Shown: piece by piece, positions 1 through 5,168 of the stretch
Numbering within the stretch: the stretch's first letter is position 1
Layout: every line of letters starts with the position of its first letter
Origin: JABMMZ01 sp044377005
GTDB lineage: Bacteria > Bacteroidota > Bacteroidia > NS11-12g > UBA955
Assembly: GCA_044377005.1 (NCBI GenBank)
Contig: JBILJV010000098.1
Span: 1-5,168 of the forward strand
Direction: 5' to 3'
Length of the DNA stretch: 5,168 nucleotides
The notes under the pieces: model-generated
The model's database searches: none
Seen by the model: the letters and a program-made list of their open reading frames with translations, nothing else
Told to the model about the DNA's origin: nothing
Program-made: the position numbers and the translations under genes

Positions 1-3000
1 AGCTCCAGTTTGTGTATTACTACCAATTTGAATGTTAGAGAAACCATCTGCAAAATTGGTGCTGAAATAAGAAGCAGGTAAAGAAAGTGTTCCTGTTGCA
101 CCACCTAATCCAATAGAATTAGAGGCAGTTTGAGGGGCAACAATGAGTTGACCAGAAGAGGTTACTGTTTTTCCTGTAGCAAAGCTTAATCCATTGCAAA
201 ATAAAGAAATAGTACTTCCATTCGAAGAAGAAAGGTTTTCGTTTAGGGTCAAGGTTCCACCATAAAGAGTCAAAGGGCCAGCAATAGTCGTTGAGGAACC
301 AAATGTAATATTTGATGTATTCACTGGTTTGCCTACAGTAAAACCTGTTAAGGTTTGAGCATTTTCATTAAGAGACCAGCGAGTGGCGGTTGAAAAACCT
401 ACTATGGTATTTGTAGAAGGAGTGTAATCTGTAAAACTACTTCCAAAAGGTTCAATAGTTAAGCTACCTGTTGTGGCAACTCTTATGATGCCGGAAGCAA
501 CATAAAAATCATCTATTGAAAATCGAATGTTGGAACTACTACTTGTATTCCCTGATATACCACTTCGAGAACCTATGAATAAATCATTCCCTATTTCCAA
601 TGCTTCTTTCTCTGAATTAATAACAATTGGACCTGAAGTTGCTAAGATGTTCCCACCAGACCAGCAAATTTGTGGGTGGTCATTACCATCAAAAGTATTA
701 CCAGTCAGAGTGATACCACCTCCAGTTCCAGTTGCTCTTATATTGTTATTAACACTCCAAAAGCGAAGGCTATTTTTGTAACGCTGTCCATTTAATGTAT
801 TTACAGTGTTCCCTATTAATCTGATCGCATCAGCAGTAGTATTGGCAGAAGTTATTGTTAAAGATTCGGTAGTTGTTGTTTCCCAATTGTTGAAAACCAC
901 CCCATATGAATTAGAATTACTACCGCTTGGATTTCGTGCAAAACCTTCAATTAGAATATTGCCTGTACCACTGTTTATTGTAACGGAAGCTGGGTTAGTA
1001 TTTACAGCGGCACCAATGCCAAGACCAACTCCCCAAGTAGGTATATTTAATGTTGTTGGCGATGCATTTGCGGCATACCCCCTAATGGAAATATTGCCAT
1101 TTCCTGAGTTTAAGTTCACTGCTCCTCTAACCCAAATACCAGCTGTTTGGTCATTAGCTATGGAACTAGAAGTTCCAATACCATAGGCAAAGTCACTTCC
1201 CGTAGAACCGCCACCCATAGAAATTGCACCACCATTAGATGTAATAGTTAATGCACCTTCTGCAATAATGTTCCCAATGTTATTTGCATCGTGGTCAGCA
1301 CTCAAAACAACAGCTCCACCACTTGTTTGTAATGTAATGCCAGATGAGCTAAATCTCAATCCTGATTTTGCAAGCAATGAAATGGATGATGCATTGCTGG
1401 TGGTAATATTAGCATTTGCGGCAACAACTCCTCCTAAAACCATAATTGGACCATTGATATTGGTTGCTGCATCCATAGAAACATTTGTTGTATTATCTGT
1501 TTTTCCAATTGTCAAACCAGTTAATGTCGAATTAAAAGTCCATCCACTGTTTGAAAATGCAGATGTAAAGCTGGTAGATGAAGGCTCAATTCTTAGTTGT
1601 CCAGTTCCGTTAAAGGTCTTGTTAGATGGGTTTGGTGCATTGTTTTGTAAAACAAGAGTTCCTGCGCTTATGGTATTTGTGCCACTGAAGGTGTTATTTT
1701 GAGTTAAAGTCAAGGTGCCAGTTCCGGATTTTATTAAATTAGTATTACTTGATATAATACCACCTATTACTCCACTGTTATTGTTAGTATTTATAGTTAA
1801 ACTAGCAATTTCAGTAAAGTTTTTGGTTCCACATGTTAGCTGTCCTGTATTGGTTAAAAGTTCTAATGATCGACTACTCGCAGTGTAGGACGTTGTTGGA
1901 AAAGAAGTTTCAAAGAAATTAAAAAGTTCTAAACTTTCATCATTTGTAACTTGATCTAAACTGTTCCATGTTTCAAGTGTTCCATTGTTGGCTGCAATAA
2001 ATGTAATATCCACAAATTGGTCAACCCATGATGATTGACCAATTGAAGATTCACTACTTATGGATACTTGAGCTCCATTTGAGACAGTTTGAGAAATAAT
2101 GCCCGAACTTACCCTCCTATTAGCTTGAAAGTAGTTATCAACGGCTGTAGAAGATGTTCTAACTCTAATACTACCTTGTTCTCCGTCCCAACTATCCCAG
2201 AAGTATAAGCGAGTGCTGTATTCCCTTCCTGCAACTACAGTAACAAGTCCAGTTCCATTAAAAAGATTGTATGTTCGAGTCGAATTCGAATGAATACCTC
2301 CCCAACTATTATACAAAATCGTTCTATCTCCAATTTGAAAGTAGGAATTAATTTGTTCAACAGTGCCACTGCCGCCTAGAACAAGGTTGCCACTTCCAGA
2401 ATTAATGACCAAACTTCCACTGTGTCTTAGTAGTCTAATGTTTGAATTTCCAAAATTCATTACACCACCACTTGAAGTAATGTTTTGCGTACCACTTGTT
2501 TTTTGAAAATGAACTGTTGGAGTATTATTTACTGTAATTGCGCCACCATTTGTAGTGATATCCCCATCTATCAATATTCTTTTCCCATTAGGAGCATCAA
2601 AAACTAAATTCAATGCACCACTAGAGGAAGAAATATTGCCGTTAATCCAAATATCTTCATTCGAGGTAAGTGTTAAAGTTCTAGAGTTAGTCCCTGTATA
2701 TGATAAAGCGTTTCTAAATACTAAATGACCTCTCCCAAAAATATTTGTACTAGCTGTTGCACCCGGACTTGAATTAGCAGTGGTAATAGAAATATTATTT
2801 GTATTTAAATTTGTAGCAATAGTTGATAAATCTGAAGTATTGAAATAGAGATTAAATGGATCAATAAGCCATTCACCTGCCGAGCCGTCTATGGCTAAAG
2901 TGCTTATTTTTGAGCCATTAATACTAATTTCTCCGCCCGAAGTTTCAATCATCCCACCTTTCCCTTTTCCTTTGCCCATTGCAAAAATTTGTCCATGAAC

Positions 3001-3825
3001 AGAAGTATTAGAACGGGGGTGGTTGAGGCTGCTCCATAAAACAACTTTTCCTCCGTTTCCATTTTTCATTGCACTTGCATCTATTATTACGCCATTATCC
3101 ATTTTTACATTGATAGCCTCATAAATATCTTCCGGTTCTTTTTTTTGGGTTAGTTTTCCCCCTTGCCAATCGCCTCCAACTAATATTGTTCCTCCTCCAT
3201 AGTTTCCTTTTGATATTAACTTAGCACTGTTTTGTAGTTCTATTGCATCGGCTTCTAAAATAATTTTTCCTCCAATTTCATCAGAGGCATTTAATGTGCC
3301 TAAAATTTCAATTTTTGTAACAGGGTTCTTTTTGCTTTTGCTGAATTCTAAAGCCTGAAGTCGGATATTTCCTCCCTTGGTATATATCCCAGATGAGAAT
3401 GGAATTTGAATTTTTCCTTCTGTTTTTATTTGAACATCCAATTGACTTTTGTGTGATGTTATTTGAGTGTTTTCTTCAAATATGATACTTCCATTGTTTT
3501 TGCCAATTAGCGTCAATTTAACATTAGATAAATGACCATCATAGTGAATGGTATTTTCTATTTTTATGTCACCATCACTAACTAATTTAACACTTTTTCC
3601 TCTGTTTAAAAAATCTTCTATTACATTAGGTTGAATGGAAGCTTGTTTGTTGAAAGTAATTGTTACACTTGTTTCGTCTTCTACTAAATTCCAATAGGAC
3701 CCGGTGGAGATTGTTTGACCAGAAGTGGAAATTGTTAAATTTTGAGCATTAGAGTTGCCGCAAATTAAAATTGTAAACAATAAAACCAGTTTTGATTTTA
3801 TTGATTTTGAATTTGAAAATTTCAT
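1..3825 (-). CDS. Giant secreted beta-helix/filamentous-haemagglutinin-like adhesin, N-terminal 1275 residues (3' end outside window)
   Basis: One frame runs from ATG (3825-3823) to position 1 without a stop. The start is supported by a good type I signal peptide: basic N-region with several Lys, hydrophobic core LVLLFTILI (13-21), and probable cleavage after SNA (25-27). C22 is not in a lipobox. Residues 61-122 and 332-412 look like two copies of one module. Residues 160-323 carry, in order, GGGTILVGGDWQGG (210-223), IIDASA (247-252), GGKVVLWS (258-265), GKGGMIETSGG (288-298) and EWLIDP (318-323), the block order I know from FHA-like large exoproteins. No N-terminal NPxGI-type TPS motif is visible. 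After 323 the protein is rich in Asn, Thr, Ser and Gly: a DSWDGE-containing insert (about 508-625), one autotransporter-type strand repeat (697-729), then repeat pairs at 742-843/1120-1230 and 904-948/949-993. The likely role is surface adhesion or matrix, by inference. Export by T9SS would need a C-terminal sorting domain that is not visible here. Confidence is high for the gene and moderate for the function. Confidence 0.93.
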   Translation of the reverse strand, partial: MKFSNSKSIKSKLVLLFTILICGNSNAQNLTISTSGQTISTGSYWNLVEDETSVTITFNKQASIQPNVIEDFLNRGKSVKLVSDGDIKIENTIHYDGHLSNVKLTLIGKNNGSIIFEENTQITSHKSQLDVQIKTEGKIQIPFSSGIYTKGGNIRLQALEFSKSKKNPVTKIEILGTLNASDEIGGKIILEADAIELQNSAKLISKGNYGGGTILVGGDWQGGKLTQKKEPEDIYEAINVKMDNGVIIDASAMKNGNGGKVVLWSSLNHPRSNTSVHGQIFAMGKGKGKGGMIETSGGEISINGSKISTLAIDGSAGEWLIDPFNLYFNTSDLSTIATNLNTNNISITTANSSPGATASTNIFGRGHLVFRNALSYTGTNSRTLTLTSNEDIWINGNISSSSGALNLVFDAPNGKRILIDGDITTNGGAITVNNTPTVHFQKTSGTQNITSSGGVMNFGNSNIRLLRHSGSLVINSGSGNLVLGGSGTVEQINSYFQIGDRTILYNSWGGIHSNSTRTYNLFNGTGLVTVVAGREYSTRLYFWDSWDGEQGSIRVRTSSTAVDNYFQANRRVSSGIISQTVSNGAQVSISSESSIGQSSWVDQFVDITFIAANNGTLETWNSLDQVTNDESLELFNFFETSFPTTSYTASSRSLELLTNTGQLTCGTKNFTEIASLTINTNNNSGVIGGIISSNTNLIKSGTGTLTLTQNNTFSGTNTISAGTLVLQNNAPNPSNKTFNGTGQLRIEPSSTSFTSAFSNSGWTFNSTLTGLTIGKTDNTTNVSMDAATNINGPIMVLGGVVAANANITTSNASSISLLAKSGLRFSSSGITLQTSGGAVVLSADHDANNIGNIIAEGALTITSNGGAISMGGGSTGSDFAYGIGTSSSIANDQTAGIWVRGAVNLNSGNGNISIRGYAANASPTTLNIPTWGVGLGIGAAVNTNPASVTINSGTGNILIEGFARNPSGSNSNSYGVVFNNWETTTTESLTITSANTTADAIRLIGNTVNTLNGQRYKNSLRFWSVNNNIRATGTGGGITLTGNTFDGNDHPQICWSGGNILATSGPIVINSEKEALEIGNDLFIGSRSGISGNTSSSSNIRFSIDDFYVASGIIRVATTGSLTIEPFGSSFTDYTPSTNTIVGFSTATRWSLNENAQTLTGFTVGKPVNTSNITFGSSTTIAGPLTLYGGTLTLNENLSSSNGSTISLFCNGLSFATGKTVTSSGQLIVAPQTASNSIGLGGATGTLSLPASYFSTNFADGFSNIQIGSNTQTGA
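136..468 (-). repeat. Long internal repeat B (adhesin residues 1120-1230)
   Basis: It opens GSLTIEP, then SSFT, RWSLNE, LTGFTVGK (1159-1166), NTSNITF, TIAGP (1180-1184), YGG, an Asn-rich stretch, STISLFCNGLSF and TSSGQLIVAP. It aligns block by block with residues 742-843, with an insertion of about 10 residues before the Trp. The copies are clearly related but diverged at protein and DNA level. Confidence 0.75.
847..1116 (-). repeat. Two tandem 45-residue repeats (adhesin residues 904-948 and 949-993)
   Basis: Unit 1 starts NLNSGNGNISIRGYAANAS and later has WGVGLGI. Unit 2 starts TINSGTGNILIEGFARNPS and later has YGVVFNN. The conserved skeleton is .NSG.GNI.I.G.A.N followed about 15 residues later by (W/Y)GV, with an exact 45-residue offset. 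The aromatic-Gly-Val position probably marks a beta-helix turn. Confidence 0.65.
1297..1602 (-). repeat. Long internal repeat A (adhesin residues 742-843)
   Basis: It opens GQLRIEP, contains SFT, a Trp followed by a strand, LTGLTIGK (768-775), an NTTNV segment, NINGP (789-793), GG, an Asn-rich stretch, SSISLLAKSGLRF and TSGGAVVLSA. The same order of blocks returns at residues 1120-1230. Diverged repeats of this kind build long beta-helical stalks. Confidence 0.75.
1639..1737 (-). repeat. Single autotransporter-associated-type strand repeat (adhesin residues 697-729)
   Basis: The stretch LIKSGTGTLTLTQNNTFSG followed by TNTISAGTLVLQNN follows the well-known pattern 'K.G.GTLTL...N.(F/Y)SG.T.I..GTL.L'. 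This repeat normally occurs in tandem in passenger domains of autotransporters and similar adhesins. Only one clear copy is visible here, between the unassigned middle region and the long repeats. Confidence 0.75.
2590..2832 (-). repeat. FHA-type module, copy 2 (adhesin residues 332-412)
   Basis: DLSTIATNLNTNNISITTA is followed by a Gly/Thr/Ser-rich insert, then RTLTLTSNEDIWINGNI and GALNLVF. The layout matches residues 61-122 (a short segment ending in an Asn or Gly turn, strand, DI.I..I). In FHA-like exoproteins such a module commonly follows the WL(L/I)DP motif, which is what is seen here (WLIDP at 319-323). Confidence 0.5.
3460..3645 (-). repeat. FHA-type module, copy 1 (adhesin residues 61-122)
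   Basis: The pattern is SIQPNVIEDFLNRG, then SVKLVSDGDIKIENTI, then LTLIGKNNGSIIF. This 'start list, short helix-like segment, then strand with DI.I..I and LTL' layout recurs in residues 332-412 after WLIDP. Similarity between the copies is weak and rests on motif order rather than identity. Confidence 0.45.
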
Positions 3826-3854
3826 TAATTGAATTGTTTTCTTTTGTGGGGCGA

Positions 3855-3878
3855 AGTTCTAAATTAATTACAAGAACT
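3855..3878. promoter_or_regulatory. Inverted repeat AGTTCT-N12-AGAACT, possible operator
   Basis: Six-base arms at 3855-3860 and 3873-3878 are perfectly complementary across a 12-base AT-rich spacer that itself contains AATTAATT. The element overlaps the candidate -7 box and lies 30 to 53 nt before the start codon, where a dimeric regulator could block transcription. Only the symmetry is visible, no regulator is encoded in the window, and in AT-rich DNA it may be chance. Confidence 0.25.
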
Positions 3879-3893
3879 AAAATAGGATAAATT
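3859..3893 (-). promoter_or_regulatory. Candidate promoter of the giant adhesin gene
   Basis: Because a terminator separates the genes, the adhesin gene needs its own promoter between about 3826 and 3920. The best match to the Bacteroidota -7 element TAnnTTTG on the minus strand is TAATTTAG (3866-3859, one mismatch). A TTTA lies about 21 nt upstream, a weak match to the -33 TTTG. Transcription would start near 3852, giving a leader of about 27 nt. The leader is A-rich (AAAAGAAAAC) and has no Shine-Dalgarno sequence, as is usual in this phylum. The -33 element is poor, so this is tentative. Confidence 0.25.
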
Positions 3894-3919
3894 GTTCATT
3901 TTACGAAAAAAGAAAGGTG

Positions 3920-3970
3920 TATAAAAAACACAAAAGGCACATAAGTCATTAACTTATGTGCCTTTTTGTG
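3920..3970 (-). terminator. Rho-independent terminator after the T9SS protein gene
   Basis: A perfect 15-bp inverted repeat (3932-3946 with 3952-3966) encloses a 5-nt loop. On the minus strand the stem starts with AAAA, ends with TTTT, and is followed by GTG and six T (3928-3923). It begins 41 nt after the upstream stop codon. The A-rich and T-rich flanks mean it could also act on the plus strand, where a T5 tract (3963-3967) follows the stem. It separates the two genes into different transcription units. Confidence 0.87.
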
Positions 3971-4007
3971 AAATAGTTGTTTGTGATACTAATTAATTCA
4001 ATTAGCT

Positions 4008-4223
4008 TTATTGTACTATCATTTTACTGAAAGTTGTTTTTTCATCTTCAGTGATTTTAATAAAGTATATTCCTTTTGTTAAATTAGTTTTAATCAAAGG
4101 ATTTGAGTTATCACTTTCCATAATCACTTTTCCTGTATAGTCAATGATTTGGAAGTTAACTGTATTGCTTGATTTAATTGTAAATTCACCATTATTTGGA
4201 TTAGGTATTATTACAGTTTTGTA
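4008..4223 (-). other. T9SS type A C-terminal sorting domain
   Basis: The last 71 residues of the upstream protein match the consensus of this domain. A PNPNNGEF opening is followed by beta-strands FTIKSS, NFQIIDYTGKVI and NPLIKTNL, then TKGIYFIKI and the terminal KMIVQ. The Gly-Ile-Tyr-Phe block and the short hydrophobic tail after Lys are the most diagnostic parts. It shows that the host has a type IX secretion system and places the organism in Bacteroidota. Confidence 0.93.
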
Positions 4224-5168
4224 TGTATTGAAATTTACAATTCTGATGTCACTGTACTGCAACATATTATTGTAATCAAGCTGACTCAATTGATAGTAAT
4301 TGATTGGTTCAGGTTTGTTATCAGTAAAGAGGTAATGAACACTGTTGTCTGTTGGAATTTGAGTGCCAATAGATTTCCAATTAACGCCATCGGTAGATTT
4401 AAGAATATTGAAAGTGTTTTTGTTTTCTCCGAATGAGGTCCATGTTAAATCAACACTGTTGTTTTTAGGAGTCGCATTAAAACTAACTAAATCAATAGGT
4501 AGTGCCGAAGTGGTTCCTCCAATAGCAAAAGGAGAGAAGGTGCCAGTATAACCAGTTTGGGTCATTGTTTTGGTTGTACTTCCACTAGGAGTACCTGATG
4601 TTCCTTCAGCAATTTCCCACGCAGAGTTTTTATAGTGATTAAGTTTATAAGTTGACATAGTTCCTTGTTCTTGAGAACTGTTCCATTGGAACGTAAAATC
4701 AAGACCTGAACCTGAATTCGCATTTGTTTTTGAAATGTCCCAAGTAAGTTTTACAACAGATGTGTTAATGATTGAACCAGAAGTTCCATCTGAATAAACA
4801 TCGTCAAGGACTCTAACTCCAATTTCATCTGATGAACCTGTTTTATTAGTGATAGTAACAGGGTTGTAAGTTGAGTTTCCAACAGGAAATAATACCGGTG
4901 TATTTGGACTTAGGTTCATTTTTAATTTCCCTGTTCCGTTTGTTTTAACATAACTGCTAGCTCCTAAACCTTTTAATTCAGTTGCTACAAGATTGAAATT
5001 ACCTAGTTCAATAATTCTACTTGATCCATTAAAGTCAATAATACCTAATGTTTTATCTTCTTCTAACATTAGATTATTTGAGGCAGTTGCACTTATTAAT
5101 ATATCTTGACCATTAGTAGGGATACCACCGCACCAATTGCCTGCTGTTTTAGAATTTTTGGAGTTTGT
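4008..5168 (-). CDS. T9SS-exported surface protein, C-terminal 386 residues (5' end outside window)
   Basis: The frame is open from the right edge to TAA at 4010-4008. The ATG at 5069-5067 is internal: the 33 codons upstream are open and encode GNWCGGIP...D.LI, the Trp/Pro/Asp pattern that typically opens a module in large Bacteroidota surface proteins. In visible numbering (residue 1 at 5168), about 10-90 is that beta-strand-rich module. FPVGNSTYNPVTI starts at 94 and leads into a beta-rich region ending FSPFAIGG (211-218). A fibronectin-III-like domain spans about 222-311 (ALPIDLVSF, STDGVNW, NYYQLSQLDY). A type A sorting domain fills 316-386 (IPNPNNGEF, DYTGKVI, LTKGIYFIKI, SKMIVQ at the end). 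In this family the sorting domain directs passage through the outer-membrane T9SS translocon and is normally removed on surface attachment or release. No catalytic domain is visible, so an adhesin or structural role is likely. A terminator lies 41 nt past the stop, so this gene is probably transcribed separately from the next. Confidence 0.95.
   Translation of the reverse strand, partial: TNSKNSKTAGNWCGGIPTNGQDILISATASNNLMLEEDKTLGIIDFNGSSRIIELGNFNLVATELKGLGASSYVKTNGTGKLKMNLSPNTPVLFPVGNSTYNPVTITNKTGSSDEIGVRVLDDVYSDGTSGSIINTSVVKLTWDISKTNANSGSGLDFTFQWNSSQEQGTMSTYKLNHYKNSAWEIAEGTSGTPSGSTTKTMTQTGYTGTFSPFAIGGTTSALPIDLVSFNATPKNNSVDLTWTSFGENKNTFNILKSTDGVNWKSIGTQIPTDNSVHYLFTDNKPEPINYYQLSQLDYNNMLQYSDIRIVNFNTYKTVIIPNPNNGEFTIKSSNTVNFQIIDYTGKVIMESDNSNPLIKTNLTKGIYFIKITEDEKTTFSKMIVQ
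4236..4505 (-). other. Fibronectin-III-like module before the sorting domain
   Basis: Visible residues 222-311 of the upstream protein begin ALPIDLVSFNA, then show a VDLTW strand, a STDGVNWKSIG block and NYYQLSQLDYNN before YSDIRIV. This is the common Bacteroidota beta-sandwich linker found directly upstream of type A sorting domains. It is usually a spacer or structural module, and no ligand-binding residues can be assigned. Confidence 0.85.

Larger units (their letters stand above)
3826..4007. other. Intergenic region between the two secreted-protein genes
   Basis: This 182-nt AT-rich spacer holds the terminator hairpin and, nearer the adhesin gene, the candidate promoter and inverted repeat. 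From 3971 to 4007 and from 3879 to 3919 I see nothing else recognisable: no tRNA, small open frame with a convincing start, or riboswitch-like structure. Confidence 0.8.

Noticed and set aside
527..781. Open frame of 84 codons on the plus strand
   Set aside because: It lies wholly antisense to the adhesin gene, in the same relative frame as the other plus-strand frames inside it. It has no recognisable domain, and the codon bias of the real gene explains the lack of stops.
806..1186. Open frame of 126 codons on the plus strand
   Set aside because: It is antisense to the repeat region of the adhesin. Its Pro/Leu/Val-rich translation is what the reverse of Gly/Thr/Asn-rich codons gives, and there is no ribosome binding or promoter signal.
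1268..1702. Open frame of 144 codons on the plus strand, hydrophobic stretches
   Set aside because: It is an antisense shadow of residues about 708-853 of the adhesin. The hydrophobicity comes from reversed Asn, Thr and Gly codons, not from a membrane protein.
2280..2289. Perfect 10-bp palindrome TCGAATTCGA
   Set aside because: It lies inside coding sequence for an Asn/Ser/Thr stretch, with no partner copies nearby. A short palindrome of this size is expected by chance.
3760..3762. Possible lipoprotein signal because of C22 near the end of the hydrophobic core
   Set aside because: The residues before the Cys (ILI) do not form a lipobox, since small residues at -1 and -2 are missing. A normal signal peptidase I site (SNA before Gln28) follows.
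1..3825. CRISPR or DNA-level satellite array suggested by the repetitive look
   Set aside because: The repetition is in the protein pattern (Asn/Thr/Gly strands). There are no identical DNA repeats with regular spacers.
4363..4551. Open frame of 62 codons on the plus strand
   Set aside because: It is antisense to the fibronectin-III-like domain of the T9SS protein, which is firmly identified by sequence motifs.

Overview
This window comes from an AT-rich genome of the phylum Bacteroidota. The evidence is a C-terminal type IX secretion system (T9SS) type A sorting domain, the fibronectin-III-like module that usually precedes it in this phylum (it opens ALPIDLVSF), and A-rich leaders with no clear Shine-Dalgarno sequence. 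I cannot name the genus. A member of Flavobacteriia or Chitinophagia would fit.

All the coding is on the minus strand. Two large cell-surface or secreted protein genes lie head to tail, and both run off the window. From right to left in transcription order: (1) positions 5168 to 4008 hold the last 386 codons of a T9SS-exported protein. Its apparent ATG at 5069 is internal, because the frame stays open to the edge. (2) Positions 4007 to 3826 are a 182-nt gap with a strong hairpin terminator and the leader of the next gene. (3) Positions 3825 to 1 are one uninterrupted frame of 1275 codons with no stop, starting with a signal peptide. It is the first part of a giant, low-complexity, beta-helix-type adhesin or exoprotein.

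The giant protein is the most interesting object here. Residues about 160 to 323 follow the block order of filamentous-haemagglutinin-like large exoproteins of Proteobacteria and Cyanobacteria (GGGTILVGGDWQGG, IIDASA, NGGKVVLWS, GKGGMIETSGG, GEWLIDP). I see no typical two-partner-secretion domain at the N-terminus. Several repeat families follow, then a passage that does not look like beta-helix (DSWDGE region) and one autotransporter-associated-type repeat. If it is exported by T9SS, as its neighbour is, the sorting domain lies beyond position 1. The two proteins probably both act at the cell surface (adhesion, matrix or gliding-type functions), but nothing here shows a specific ligand.

I found no RNA genes, mobile elements, CRISPR arrays or enzymes. 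The plus-strand open frames inside the two genes are antisense shadows.
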